A stretch of 64,000 nt of DNA from Perkinsus marinus ATCC 50983 (GCF_000006405.1 NW_003215602.1:229564-293563); one strand, 5' to 3'. Numbered from the stretch's first letter, positions 41,477 to 54,082 are shown. A program made the numbers and translations. Notes: generated by a model not told the origin, from the letters alone.

Positions 41477-44008
41477 ATGTACTCAACCTTGACATACGGA
41501 GTCTTCCGGTTGTCAGGACGACGAGGATCTGCCCAGCAGGATGTTGGTACTCAAGAGACGATCCAAAGAGTGCACGAGGAGGGGTCCATTAACACTGTCT
41601 CGTCAGCTTCCCGGCCGTACGACTGGACAGCTCTGCCCGCCTTGTCGGCGAAGGATTATCTCTATCTCTGTGCTTTAATTGGCGGTCTTGGCTCGATTAC
41701 ATCACTGGCTATACCGTTCCTGTTGAAAGACGTCATGCACCTTCATCCAGCGGAGACTGGTACCAACGTGGCAAGTGATGTATGTTATCGTGCAATTTCT
41801 CAGCGCTGCTTGGGGCTATCGCGTCCATACCGATGCTGTTCAAACCCGCAGTGGCAGTGGCATCGGACTACCTTCCTCTTATGGGCTACAGACGGAAGCC
41901 TTACCTCGTAAAGGGTACAGTTCGGCTCGGCGGTTCGACCCGATTGTGGAAGGTTCTGGGCTCGGCATTGCACAGCATAAGCTTGATCGCGCTGGCTCAT
42001 CTGCCGGCAGGGACAAGTTTCGTGCCCATCGCACTGATAGTATTGGCAATCTCCTCTGCTGGTGCAGTAGTTGTCACTGTAAAGGACACGTTGATGGTAA
42101 GATACTGTCGTTTCGATCGGTGAATAATATAGTGACTGCGGGCGGGAGCTGCGAGAATTCGAGGATTGCTGATATTCGATGCTAACCATCGCTGGACACT
42201 CTCTAACTTCAACGTGGAATCGCAAGGGCCATCTTCATTTGGCGGGACGATATACGGACGTTCCGAAGTTCCAGTTCCATTCCATCTCATCGGTGTGATT
42301 TGTATCACTTAGTTGCCCTTCAGTTGGAGACTAGTAATCGCGGTGAAGCAGGTGGAGCCGATTTGATTTCGGACATGTCCATCTTGGCTACCGGAGGGGC
42401 TCTCTCGGTATGAACTCGCTAAGACCGCCGTTTCCCCCCGCATATTACCCAGCCTAGCTGTGACGTGCTAAACTTGTGCTTCACCGAGGTTCCTCTTGGA
42501 TTGTCCACATTGAGACTGGACGTCCGCGGCGAGCTTGCCTTAGTGAATCAGCACGTTTCACTTACGCGTTCAGGTTTCCTACCTCTCTGGAGCATTGCTC
42601 CACGTAATGAGCTGCCAGACTTTGATACGATTCTCAGCGACTGGTCCCCTCCTGCTTACGGGAGCGGCAATGCTCATGGAAGAGGAAGCAATGAGCCACT
42701 CAAGACCTCCCACTATACTGCCCAAGTCACTCGTATTGGAGTCGGTACTCAGCGGTGCTGCTTCCCTCGGTGGACCGTTGAAGCTTCTGGCTGCTACCAT
42801 CATGGTACCCTCCTACAGTACAGCGCTGTTCTATTACTCAGTAAGTGCCTCTGTTGGATACCGATCCCTTCACTGTAAACCTTCCACCGAGTCTCTATAG
42901 CTCCAAGGAGCCGTCGTTCATATGGAGCTCAGCTGACGCGCCTCATATGCTTCTGTCTAGACCTCTCCAGCTCTGCATTTTACACCAGAAGTCATGGGGA
43001 GATTCCAAGTATGCGGCTCTCTGGCTTCTATCGCCGCTGCCATCTTCTATAGGAATTACTTGTCACGAAGAGTCACGATGCCGAAAATAGTGAGCCTCGA
43101 TCGATGCCGAGAGACGGATGCTATACGTTTCCCAATTATCGTCGCTCCTAGTACATCAGGTTGTCCGTCTCAGATGAAGGTGGTATCATGGGTGTCCGTG
43201 CCCGTAGCGGCTTCAAGCTTGCTCCTCACTCTTCCTGCATTCGAGGGTCGATTGGACCCAATTCGAGTCGCGCTCGCGAGGTCCGGACTCTTCTTGCCCG
43301 TCGACTATTCCTTGGTCTTACAGACACGTTCTTATAGAGATGGGCTCCGTGCTCACGTATCTACCCATAACTACCCAACTGGCGAAGTCAGCGCCCAAGG
43401 AAGGTTCAGGCGTCTATTTTGCCATATTCTCCTCTGGTATTGAAGCCCTGAACCTCGCAAGCTCTGTTGTTTCATCTGAGGTCACCAACGTAAGTCTGTA
43501 CACGCTATCGGGTAGTTCCCCATTGGATGCGGACTCAAATTCATTGACCACTTAGTCATACAGTATCTACTAGATATCACAGGACTAAATGGTCAGATAA
43601 ACTACCTAGGTCGTGTTACAAGATTCGTGAGCATCAGCGCTGGGTGTATTTGAGTGATAAACGAGGTTGAGGGCGATTAGACGACTCGACCGTTGAGTTT
43701 GAAGTACCTTTGCTATGACATCCTTGGGCAGCGAACATGGAGTCTCCAGTTCGAATCCTTCATCAGCTCTCTTGGTTGCACACAATCGCCCCCTCCCCCA
43801 GGTGCTTGGTGTAACATCTGAGAACTTCGCCAACTTGACACCACTGATACTGGTCTGCACTGCCTTCAACAGCATCCCCTTTTTCGTAACATTGACCATG
43901 GACGGAAGTGATAATAACGACCTAACACAAGGCAGTGAAGACGGACAGCATGAGCCATGCCAGTCGGATGGAGAGGGGTTACTGCTAGTGGAGCACGCTC
44001 ATATATGA
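41477..44008 (+). CDS. Folate/biopterin transporter family membrane protein (BT1/FBT)
   Basis: Resolved exons: 41477-41759, 41804-41907 and 41953-42096, with introns of 44 nt (41760-41803) and 45 nt (41908-41952). The latter is frame-neutral. Joining gives LCALIGGLGSITSLAIPFLL, MLFKPAVAVASDYLPLMGYRRKPYL (the FBT hallmark: K-P in the helix, then SD, then P-x-x-G-x-R-R-K-x-Y), and IALIVLAISSAGAVVVTVKD. Later exon-like parts: FSATGPLLLTGAAMLMEEEA (about 42625-42690), VCGSLASIAAAIFYRNYL (about 43008-43065), VLTYLPITTQLAKSAPKEGSG (about 43343-43410) and, after the acceptor at 43801, NFANLTPLILVCTAFNSIPFF. These are the helices of a 12-TM MFS-like carrier. The substrate is probably a pterin or folate, but members of this family vary. 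Exons between 42100 and 43340 are not fully resolved. Confidence 0.72.
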
Positions 44009-44658
44009 TCCCATACTCTACCAGTGTCGAATAACGTCTTGTCGTGTTGCCAAGTTATACCAGCTTGTGAGGGAGAAGGGCATGCCGAAGTCTATGATAG
44101 ATTTCAACTTCGGTTGTTCCAATATGATCTGTGTATATTCTGCACTTGAAGCCTCTCGAATCCTCATCATTTTCAAATTGTTCGGTCTCAGTGTTGTTTC
44201 ACCTCACGTACAATCCACGTGTGTCCACTGAGTCACGAACCCTCGGGTGTACTCCCCGGGCTGATGAATCATCAGAAAGGTTCGAAGAGAGTCCATCTCG
44301 TGAACACTTCCCAGTGTTTCAGCTTCAGCTGGCGTTCAAGGGGATTACAGTGGACCTATACCTACTGTTCTCTCTAGGATGAGACTATCGAAGGCCTACT
44401 CGTGAGTGTACCCAGCACGAGAGCGACGATCTTACAGCTGGGGCTTCATTACAGGATGGGGAGACATGCTGGTTCGCCGACGCGACCTGATACTCATCCT
44501 CCTGGTATGGCGTGCTGCCATCCTCTGTTCCTTTTGTAAATGTATACTCCACTTCCTGATGAAGGTTTGTGTGTTTGAGAGCGAAATCTATTGTCTTTGA
44601 GAGAGTCCCTCCATCGTCCGTTTATCTCCTCCTACGAAGGTATCCGAGGCTAGATTGA

Positions 44659-45062
44659 TTGGTATCAGGTATTGGTCGGAATGAGTATAAGCATTGGGAT
44701 GATCGTAAAACTGTGAAGATGATGCATGAGCTATTACTCACCGATTACAACTCTGAGCTCGGTGATGTTGACAATGAGGTCCTTCTGGCTGCCAAGATTT
44801 GGGCTAAGGAGGCACTGGATGCTACCCGACAGGTAAGTATACGACTTCTAGCCTCACGATTCATCCGGATCTTGAAAATGCCTTGTAGGCAGTGGATTAT
44901 GCTCGACAAGCTAATAACTTCACACATAAGAGTCATACAAGCCACTCTAGCGAGTATCATAACGAGCGACTGACTCCCTACGTTTCGTGTGTAGAACAGT
45001 CGGCCATCGTATGGCAATGCGCAGCCTCGCGTCGAGGTGAAAGACAACAATCCCCATTCTGA
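44659..45062 (+). CDS. Small unknown two-exon gene
   Basis: Exon 44659-44832 (RNEYKHWDDRKTVKMMHELL ... IWAKEALDATRQ), a 56-nt intron (44833-44888, GTAAGT...TGTAG), exon 44889-45062 (AVDYARQANNFTHKSHTSHS ... GERQQSPF). The junction keeps frame, and donor and acceptor are good. The first exon may begin further upstream (the 44659 start codon is not certain). The product is hydrophilic, mostly helical, about 115-130 residues, of no recognised family. It lies 650 nt after the transporter stop on the same strand. Confidence 0.5.
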
Positions 45063-45683
45063 AACGAGGATTGCAAGATTCGGACCGAGACCATGTTGAA
45101 TTGTAAGTCCAAGAGATCATGTTGAGTTCTCGGTCCGTGAGACTACGTCGATTAACTTCCTAGATCCTCCTTACAACGGCATGGCGGCAAACCTGCAAGG
45201 TGTGTGTGTAAGAACTGAGTTTGTCGTATGCCTCTCCTCGTTGGGCTTCGTAACTTACGCAGCCCTTGAGGTTCCATGCGTGGCTCGTGCGAGGAGGTGA
45301 AGTTGTCAACTATAAGAGGAGTGCCATCGAGGGATGTCTAGCCATGTTAACGGGGCTTTGAATATTTTCCATTCAAATGTCCTCTGTTGAGTGCGGGAAG
45401 TACAGTCTCGAATCTCACTATGTAATTTCAGGCTTCCTACTCGGTGATGTCTGTTCCCGTAAGGACCTTTTCTAGCCGGGTAAAATAGATCCCGGCTCGT
45501 CGTTACTCCTAGTACCGCTTGTTGTTCTCAGAGTCACCACTCCCGCCGTCATCCCGACGACCCATTCTATTCGCTAGTGTATGGCAAGAATACCGAAGTC
45601 GGTAGTGAATATTGTCTAGCACTGAGTAAACTGTGCTGAGCATACTAAGTTCTATAGCGTGGATCGGATAAATATGCTTTCAG
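45063..45683. other. No supported gene
   Basis: Sequence between two plus-strand genes. A short repeated motif CGGACCGAGA...TCTCGGTCCG (about 45078-45140) forms a distant inverted repeat. Confidence 0.35.
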
Positions 45684-46715
45684 TTCTTGGAGGAGCAGTC
45701 GCCGGAGTGCGATTGGAAAGGTGACACTCTGTTATCGTCGTTGGCAGCTCTAGGTTACGATGATAACCTCTCGGATTTTCTCCGCGCTGAGCCCAAGCAT
45801 CTACGGGATGTAATCACCGAGGCAACGGACGCATGATGCAGAGCTCCTACAGACGTGCCTCAGATCAACCGACTGAACAGGTTCGGGCAGTCACCTCTTT
45901 TCCTTGCCGCGAGATGGGGACATCATCGTACGGCACAGGTAGGCCGCAAGGGAACGTTTTTCTCTGACTTCCAAGTCTAGCTTCTACCACGAACTCTGCA
46001 GTATAACGCGACACAACAGCAGATTGATGATGAATTCTGGATAGCCCCTCTCATTGCTCCCTGTATTCGTGCTTACTATGAAGCAATGTCGTTCGAACGT
46101 GACTGCATTTCGTTCAAGGTCCTACTCGATAATGGTGCCGACCCACACTGTGCCGCTGAGAGTTACAGTCATACTACTCCGATGATGGCGGCTGCGAGTG
46201 CTGGTAAAGTTGAAGTCGTGCGTGTTATGCTCAAATGGTTGTTAAAAGAGGAGGGGATAGAAGGAGGTTTGCTCAGTGTTCTACATCCCAGCCGATCTTC
46301 CACGTTCCTTAGTCCGTAAGGCTCTTGGAGAAACCGATATCAACATGAAATGGACCTGTATCGTTGGGGCCGCGCGCTGGGGCCAGGTAGGCTTTGTTCT
46401 CAGCTAGGTGAACAGTGGATACGTGTCAGCAGACTTCCACAGTGAAGCTCCTCGTAGAATGCCTTCGTCTCTGCCCCGGAATACAAGGAGCATTCGTGAC
46501 GGAGCAGCTGGCTACAGCTGCCAAGTAAGTGCCTGCATCGTTATGGCGGTGCAGAATTCGCGGAGTGGTCACTAGCACTTGTGCTTTCCAGGTGGGCCAG
46601 ACTCGGTAAGCATGAAGACATCTCAGAGGTCTTGGCTCGATACGGCTCCGTGAGTACTCCTGAGGACTATGAGACCAAGCTCGAGCTCTTGAAGAAGCTG
46701 TTGGGCGTTGATTAA
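45684..46715 (+). CDS. Ankyrin-repeat protein, with an in-frame TGA
   Basis: Plus-strand exons: 45684-45938 (FLEEQSPECDWKGDTLLSSL ... FLRAEPKHLRDVITEATDA, TGA, then INRLNRFGQSPLFLAARWGH), an exon from about 46003 (YNATQQQIDDEFWIAPL) containing FKVLLDNGADPHCAAES and TPMMAAASAGKVEVVRVMLK, and a last part ending ETKLELLKKLLGVD at 46715. The G-x-(T/S)-P-L-x-x-A-A-x-x-G-H and V-x-x-L-L-x-x-G-A-D motifs are ankyrin repeats. The TGA at about 45835 lies in frame between the two halves of the first segment, and I found no intron that would remove it in phase. It may be a pseudogene, or translation may start downstream. The partners are unknown. Confidence 0.5.
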
Positions 46716-47560
46716 ACCTACATTGTTTTTTTCCGATTTCCGAGTTCCTGTTGTGTCCTTCGTAGAGCTCGGTATGGAAGCAATTGGTCTTGAGCGTTCG
46801 CTTGGTCATCATTCGACGGTGGTTTTTCCTCCACAGCTACGCCGCAATGATTGTCCGTTCAACAAGTGCCGGTGCCGCTGGGGTTGTGACAACAAAAGTG
46901 CGCAGAATGCAACAAAAGTCGGCCTGGCACATAACAGTACTGCGCACACAACTACTCCACAGAAAGCCGAGAGACGCGCAGGTACACATGTGCTTTTGCG
47001 TCGTGCACGTTAGTGACCCACTCCAATCCACTAGATAAAGCCATCATCTATCTACGGACAGTAGTTCGTGTGACACTTACTACTATCAGTAGATGGATGA
47101 GGTACTTATTGTTAGTAGTCTACTGACAAGAATTCTTAACGAGGTCCAAAGCTGGTAGCATTCACCTTTCAATGGCCCCATGATGCTCAATAGTGCGGAG
47201 ATGTATGCATTTGTATGAGTCGTCGCAACCATACTAATACTATCTAAGCTCAATATAATCGTGCGTGAAAAAATCACACAGTCATATTTCTTCCACCATT
47301 CCAAACGATATTATCCGACTCCTGCAGAGTCACCTTCATTCAATGCAGTACATTCGGTTGAATCACCACTCGCTCTGAATTTCTCTCTAGCCCTTCCACT
47401 CTTCTTATATAATCCGATTTCACATCGTGCGTGATTCCGTCCCTTAATGTCGTGCAAATCTTGCACGTGAGTAATTTGTTGTCGAGTAAAGAAAAATATT
47501 CGGCATGTTGAAGATTCTAAGTGTTCCATGACGTCCCCGACTTTTTCAAAGTTAGTAGTA
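46716..47560. other. No supported gene
   Basis: AT-rich intergenic stretch. An inverted pair TAGTAG...CTACTA near 47095-47125 is visible. No coding motif. Confidence 0.4.
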
Positions 47561-47710
47561 CGGACTCAACGAAGAGGTTTCAGCAGCATCAGGAGAGGGA
47601 TGCTCGAGGGTCCACAGCCGGAGCGTCCTAAGACACATAAGGGAGTACTTCGACTGTCCAATGCAAAGTAGTTTTGGCATGGCACTCTCCAATGTGATCA
47701 TGGTCTCTTG

Positions 47711-47994
47711 CTACTCGAACCAGTAGCTCTAGAGCATCGTAACACGCTCGTTTTCAGTCCGTTAACGCCTGCTGAAAGGATTAAGAGAGATAGTCGCATA
47801 GAGGATCTCCGAGTGCAGGTTAGGACTCTGTCCGAGGCAGGCGTAGGTGAGAGGATGAGAGATAAAGTAAGTCCATGATAGCATTCTACTACCGAACTAA
47901 TCCGTTCATTAGGGCCCCAAGATGGAGAAGAAAACACTAACCAACAATGTTGTAGTGAGGAGGTCCGCAATTCTCAAGGGAGTGAGGCTCGATT
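47711..47994 (+). CDS. Exons of an unknown gene
   Basis: Exon 47711-47866 (LLEPVALEHRNTLVFSPLTP ... TLSEAGVGERMRDK), a 46-nt intron (47867-47912, GTAAGT...CATTAG), then GPKMEKKTLTNNVVVRRSAILKGVRLDL. The intron is canonical and frame is kept. An upstream stretch ending VLRHIREYFDCPMQ (about 47625-47670) may be a previous exon. No family is recognised. It could be the 5' part of the next gene. Confidence 0.4.
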
Positions 47995-48754
47995 TAAGCT
48001 TCCGTTTTTGGTAGGCTCAATTTCCCAGAGTCACCTTACATCGGATATGACGGCAGACAGAGGTAGTCTCATGTTTTGATTGTCATATTCTCTCACACTG
48101 AGTGTCGCTGGAGCTGTCTTTACTCGTTAGTTACCCTGGCCATCCTCTCAATTTCGACTGCCTCCGGCCTATCCCTCCAAATTGTATGAATTCCTCTCTG
48201 GATAGAGCGATAAGAGAAGTCCCGTGGCAACCTCGGTCGGAGATCCTCGATAGACGTATTGTGGAACCTAAATACATGGATGAATGCAAGGGTAATGACA
48301 TGTAGAGGTCATGGGAAAGCAAGACGTATATGTTTCGGGTTGTTGTTAAACTTCATTAAAGACTTCCACTCTCCTGGATTAGAATAGTCGCTGTTCTTAT
48401 AATAAACCGAGATTGACAGGGGAGTCTCGATCCGGCATCTGGTCTCCGAAGGTACCCCTCGTCAAGAGTACCAGGAGGGGTTGGTTGACGGCATACGTGT
48501 ACGGCAAGTTTTCAATCCGTATGTTAAGATGGACAACTACCAAACAAATGTAGTATATGATTTTTCAGCGTGGATGCAGATTCTTGTGACAGATGTATAA
48601 CTATTGGGATTCCCGTGATAACAGCTCCTGGGATCCTAGGAAAACGTCGTTAAGAGGAGGAAGGAAAATGTAAGGCATGGATCATCGAGAGGAGCCTCAA
48701 GTTCCTAATTTTATTGGCAGAATTAACCTATGCTACCAACTGTGAGCATTTATA

Positions 48755-49368
48755 TTGTATCGTATTCGCTCTCGCTCCAAACCTTCTCTAGCTCGTATCG
48801 AGTTAGTTACTAGACTGATCCGTATCACTTGCATAGCCTCCGAAGTGCACAGTACCGTCTTGTTGCCCAGGTATAACATTCCAGAGGACTTGTTTCCTTA
48901 TAAGGATGAGTTGGGCGAGTGGCATCCTCCCAGGATATCGGGTCGATACGCTGCTGATGTAATGGATCTATAGAAGAGTGCGATGAAGACCTCTGTCTTA
49001 CTCGGGCAGGTCCGCAAGCAATATTACATACACAGTTTGCCGTGGATATGGGACCAAGATGCGATGGATGCTGGGAAGAAGCACTTTATGGACCGCGAGC
49101 CTCTGGGCAATAAACGATGGTAACAATAAGGGGAGGTCGAAGATCCCTAGGGAAATTCTAACTGTTGAATTTGATGTGACTTGAACGACGGTGAGGGTTC
49201 ACCATTACTAGTTGATGATCCCAGAGGGGGGTACCGATCATATCAATGTCATTGACGTTCCGTAGGTTCCGCCGAGAATATAGGAAAGCCAAGACAGCGG
49301 AAGCACTGAGGGGGATGGACGCTCTTGTGGAGGAGTATAGGAGAGAGACTAGGGCTGCGAAACCGTAG
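48755..49368 (+). CDS. Mitochondrial ribosomal protein mL59-like, with an in-frame TAG
   Basis: PYKDELGEWHPPRISGRYAADVMDL (about 48899-48970) resembles the W/Y-H-x-P-(R/K)-x-S-x-R-(R/Q) core of fungal-type mL59 (MRPL25). The segment continues through a TAG (48971-48973) into KSAMKTSVLL. Near 49254-49365, in another frame, FRRFRREYRKAKTAEALRG, then MDALVEEYRRETRAAKP, fits the basic helical tail of that family. A following exon-like stretch, RYTWFERTVHEMAGNQIAPKY (to about 49493), may also belong. The family assignment rests on motif similarity from memory and is tentative. The in-frame TAG sits where family members have Tyr, so this copy may be damaged. Confidence 0.42.
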
Positions 49369-49607
49369 GGTTAAGGATGGTGTAGGGGGCTCACGCCTGG
49401 ATAGGTATACTTGGTTCGAGAGGACTGTCCATGAAATGGCTGGAAACCAGATAGCGCCGAAATACGTGCGAGTGCGCAAACTGCCAAAAATGTGAAAGCG
49501 AGTCATGTTGGAATGTTCAAAGTGTTTCTGACGAGAGCTCCTCTTGAGTTTCATCGCCGTTATGACATTTTTTCATTGCTGTTCTAGTGTTTTCTTCCGT
49601 AACCCGA

Positions 49608-51254
49608 ATGGACGCTGGAGCAGCAGGAGACGGTATTGTGGTATGAGTGTCGGTATTGATTGACCACTGGTTTTAGCCAATAACGGGTGGTGCACGATCG
49701 AGTCGGACCCAGGAGTCTTTACTGAGCTCTGTGATGACCTTGGTGTGAAGGACGTTCAATTTAAGGAACTCTACTCTCTTGATGAGGATACACTCAAGTT
49801 GGAGTAATGTCGGGACATTTATTAAAGCTCACTGAGTCCAAGCTGCACTTATTTGGGTCGCTGAACTGCATCTGATTCGAGTCATCTCATGAGCAGCTAT
49901 TTCTAGATGACTGGTTATCCTTGTATGCGATTCCAGAGGATTCCTGATAATTTGTATAATCAACATTCACTCAGATGTGCCAATGTACCGGTATATGGGT
50001 TAGTATTTCTGTTCAAATGGGACAAGGAAGTAGAAGATAAAAGTGAGCTTACCCAGGTTCACCCTCAGCCCTCTAGGATCATCTCAGGAACTCCCTTGGT
50101 GCCCCCACCAGATGGAATGTTCTACGCGTCGCAAGTCATTAACAATGCATGCGCAACTCAAGCCATTCTCTCGGTAGCCAGAGCGTGTGAACACTCATGG
50201 GGGGACAGAATTTATTAGGTGTTACTCAATGCTGAAGGATTGGATATCGGCGAGGTCCTCACCAATCTAAGGGACTTCACGTAAGAGGGATGTGACACCA
50301 ACATCAGTTTAGAATCTTAATTTCGGAGGTTAGGAGGAATCTCTACTGTTAAGAGACGTAGCTTGAGGATATATTTGTCTTTTCTTGCAGTGCTGGCTTC
50401 GATGCGGACACTCGAGGGTGGGCCATTGGGAACTCAGAGGAAATCCGAAGGGCGCACAACTCCTTCCGACCACAGGCTAGCTTCGACGTGGTAGTAGCTA
50501 GCCGGTAGTACGTCTCGATCACTGGTTGAAGTCTACTCCCAGGAACAGAGGGAAGAAGGGCCGAAAGAAGATGCATTCCACTTCGTTGCGTATGTTCCAT
50601 TCCAGGTGGGCACTCAGAACCGTCTAAGCCGAGCTCAGCGATTGCTTTCTTAGGGTGGCTTGTATGAGTTGGACGGTCTCAGAGGTGGGCCTGTATTCTT
50701 GGAGGCCACCGACAGTGATTGGGCGAAGGACGCACTGAAATACGTTCAAGAAAAGATCGCTAAGTTCTCCAAAACTTCAGAGGCAGACGAAATTCGTTTC
50801 AACCTCATGGTTGTGTGTGGGGATAAAATCAAAGCCCTCCGCAAACAAATAGATCAGTAAGTGGCGATATTGATCGTATCGAAGTATGATATGTGCCGTA
50901 GACTTTCGACCGCGATGGATGAGTCGTCTGCTGATGTGGTCGAGTTGAAGGCTCAACTTGAAAATGAGCAAAATATTCGAGCCAAGTGGAAGGTAAGCGA
51001 AGGAGCAGAGGAAGCAAGCGGATATAGGAGGATTTTGTGTTTCAGGCTGAGAATGAAAGGCGACGTCATGATTACACACCTTTCTTGCTCACAGGTGAAG
51101 GATACTTCCTGCTGGTACAGATATAGGATTCTGATTCTTCTCAGCTCTTCGATTGCTTGCCGAAAAAGGGCAGTTGATGGACGCGTTCAAGACTGGTAAA
51201 GAAACTTCCGAATCTCAACGTTCGAGTAGACGACAAGCTGATAAGAGTGAATGA
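49608..51254 (+). CDS. UCHL5: Ubiquitin C-terminal hydrolase UCH37/UCHL5
   Basis: Ten exons: 49608-49632, 49677-49803, 49975-50173, 50219-50280, 50391-50490, 50543-50605, 50654-50856, 50902-50992, 51046-51094, 51145-51254; sum 1029 nt, 342 residues (human 329). The introns are mostly 44-53 nt, the longest 171 nt, all GT-AG, and all junctions keep frame. The product matches UCHL5 closely: [43 protein letters not shown] (catalytic Cys, with the oxyanion Gln before it), [12 protein letters not shown] (catalytic His), [13 protein letters not shown] (catalytic Asp), then the C-terminal [22 protein letters not shown] with the KEKE-like tail that in other eukaryotes binds the proteasome receptor Rpn13. 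It removes distal ubiquitin from chains at the 26S proteasome. It appears intact. A TTCTAG acceptor lies 20 nt before the ATG. Confidence 0.93.
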
Positions 51255-52245
51255 ATGTTCTAGTTTCTAGTTAGGGAGGTTGCAGTTGCGTACTACAAGT
51301 AGTGATAGTAAAATTTCCAAGCCACCTAAACGGTTGGAAGTTTCGATGAAATACGTATCCTCCTCTCCTGTGTTACACGTGCTGGCCGCTTCAGAGCGCG
51401 CACCATCCTCAGCGCGTATGATGATACAAACTTCCGTTGTGTCTTTAATACACACCCGAATGATTGAGCCTCTTTCACGCTCCTAAGATTCATTGCGGAG
51501 TGAAAAGCGATATGAGCTTCAACTTTCCTCGATGCGCGCACATGTAGCGTCGCAAAAGTAGCGTGATTTATCATGTTCCGACTATGAGATCGCATTACTG
51601 TGGTATAGACGCGTTGTGCTATATTATGATGGTACGAGTTGTGCTGTGCCGCTAAGAAGGTCCACCCTCCAGTTGAAAATTCGTTCGAAAAACAACACAA
51701 ACGACATCGCAGAGTACCCATAAAAATGTATCAATAGAAAAAATTAGTGTTGACACTCCCGATGCATATTCACTCATTTGCATCGCGTTATAACTTTATA
51801 AAGGGATTACTCTCCAAAGCTCCCGAGCACCCCTGTAACGTCATTCTGCTATGGTCAACTCGACGCAACGAGAATTATGTATACATCAATGAGTAATGTA
51901 GATTTGGTAAGGGAATGCGCGATACTAGCATATGCTAGGGATGGACGAAGCGCATCCAAAAAGTTCTGGCGACGCATGGACTTTGGCACGAGCCTTCACA
52001 GATTGCTCATGCCAGAGCCATGTTAGTTGCGTTAACATGAACGGCTGCGGGGGCATATCATCGCTGCTTGCACTCATGTTGCCTCCACCAAAGTCTGTGA
52101 TGAGCATTGATTTCTTCCCCTTTCGGAAAGGGTTGAAACAAGTCGTCTGGCTTACTTCTTGCTATGCCTTTTGGAATTGACATGTTCCTTCACGCGATCA
52201 ACGCAGTCAAGTAGAGTTCCACATAGATTGCAAACGAAGCGGCTA
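51255..52245. other. No supported gene
   Basis: A plus-strand stretch at 51932-52180 (82 codons, Cys/Ser-rich, CSCQSHVSCVNMNGCGG) is open but unrecognised. The remainder shows nothing. Confidence 0.4.
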
Positions 52246-54054
52246 TCATGAGCTGATGAGAAGCGAAACACTCATTGCGTTGGATTCACACAGACTATGA
52301 CAAGTCTCACTGGGGATAATGTACTGTCTCTCCATCAGTTCACACGGGTCCGGCATGTCGCGCAAAAGGTTCGCTGCCACCTCGCTCCGTCTGAAGTACC
52401 AACCTTCGCAGGAACGATAAGGAGCGGGAGACCCAACTGACCTCCAGCGTGTTCCGTTGTGAACTGCCCAAGCCTCATGATGCCAGAAACTGTGTTTCAT
52501 GTATTCGAAATGGTTTCTCGAATTCACGTGCAGAGTAGCCTAATAAACAGAATAGTGATTACGAGTGTGCCGATCTACCCGACAAACTACATCATAGTAA
52601 CTCTGTAACGGTTTCTCACAATGCACACATCTTAACGTTCCGGCTGCAGTCTCAATAACACCAAGCTCAGCAAGACTTTCACCGAACCTGAGGTCGTTAA
52701 AGTAGTTACCCGCGCCCTGCATAGCAGCAAGGTACGCAAAGCTGGCAAATTCACGGATGTGAAGAACGTGTGATGCAAGACTTCCTTCCAACTCTAGAAC
52801 CACCAATAAATCAAATTCCTAGATCGCCGCTAGGAAGGGCGATGTCGCTGCTTCCCCAGTGTAAACCTTTACATACGCATTACCTCGTCCGTATGAAAGC
52901 TTCGATGTTTTCCCAAACCTTGTTCCTTGCCGCCTTCTTATGGCGCCGAGTGGTGAGATGGAAACGGAGATCAGCTTCGCCCCACAACTCCACGTCACAC
53001 AGTAAGCAAACAAAGTGATCATTTCTAAAACAGCGAGGCTACTGTCCGCTCGATACGTCGCGAAGGTAATAGTCACGGAAGCTCGGGGTACATGCTCACA
53101 ATCACGCCTTGAGACTGGACTCACCCACGGTCAAAAAAGCAGTCTTTACAGGCGAACCGCTCATCTGCCTCTGAGAAGTTCATCGGTACCTTCGGAAGTG
53201 TAGCCGACGGCCTTGTATACGGAATCTACCAAGCAAGAGACAATATGACTAGTATGAGCACAGACATAAGTCACTGAACTCACCTCTCGCGAGGAGCCAT
53301 CCCTACACAGCACCAGAGCTTGCTTGGTCGTGCTCTCGGTTAATGCCAACCGATATGTTTCGTGGCCATCAATGCTGTCGCAATCCTTCACTGCAGACCG
53401 TTCAAATTCACGATGATTCAACCACATATATAGATTGCTAATGAGTCGAAACAAAATAATAACTGCGATCGCAACTAAACCGCAACATACAGCGCAGTCG
53501 AGTCAGGTTCCCTTTCGGAAACAACACAACATCTCCAAGAGTTAACACAAATGAATGATGAAAAACGGGTAGAGCGTCTGGACCCATTACTGGGGACCGA
53601 GCAACCCATCTGGAAGCAGTCCATGAGCGAACTAACGGACTTAGCCATCCGAACTGATTAGTAGTCAATACCAAAACATTCACATTCCACAAGTGCTGCC
53701 CGAGTGTAGTGGGCATCTCGGGATGAATCGCGCATCGAACAATTTAATCGAAGCGCGTACGCTTACTAGAGCTGACTTCAGCCTCCCACTCGTTCCACCT
53801 TTTCCTGAGCAGAAATGTGTCATAGAGTACATCAACGAGGTTGCTTACTTCTTCAAGTGTCCTCGAGACGCGACATGCTCCTGTACGCGGCTGAGACAAT
53901 CTAACTTGGCTCCACACATATCACATCGGAAGCAGCAATTGGCTATACTCGAAGAGTTATCCACTGAGGGGATCAATACGATGGCAGGGACGCTCAACAC
54001 AGCAGTGCTCTTCTTGAAAGCACGCTGTAACAGCACGCAGATACAAAGTTCCAA
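52246..54054 (-). CDS. U1-type (C2H2) zinc-finger protein, tandem copy 1
   Basis: Minus-strand gene with several short exons. Three fingers of the spacing C-x2-C-x12-H-x5-H are visible: CDMCGAKLDCLSRVQEHVASRGH (about 53930-53860), CLLCDVELWGEADLRFHL with TTRRH (about 53005-52950), and CVHCEKPLQSYYDV, split by an intron (donor at about 52585), followed by HVNSRNH (about 52515-52495). A segment PMNFSEADERFACKDC lies before the second finger. The C-terminal part ends LLRDMPDPCELM ... IIPSETC and reaches a stop at 52246. A neighbouring gene upstream has the same finger 2, finger 3 and C-terminus. Such fingers bind double-stranded RNA or structured RNA in splicing and ribosome-assembly factors; the role here is unknown. 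Exon borders are only partly resolved. Confidence 0.55.
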
Positions 54055-54082
54055 AAACAGTGTCCAACCCTAGGGGGAAGTT

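Noticed and set aside
43738-43765. A tRNA suggested by GTTCGAATC
   Set aside because: It lacks the paired stems, and the position is just upstream of the last transporter exon.
48956-48973. A 15-nt intron (GTAATGGATCTATAG) in the mL59-like gene
   Set aside because: It has GT...AG ends and is in frame, but all other introns here are at least 44 nt, and the residues it would remove fit the family.
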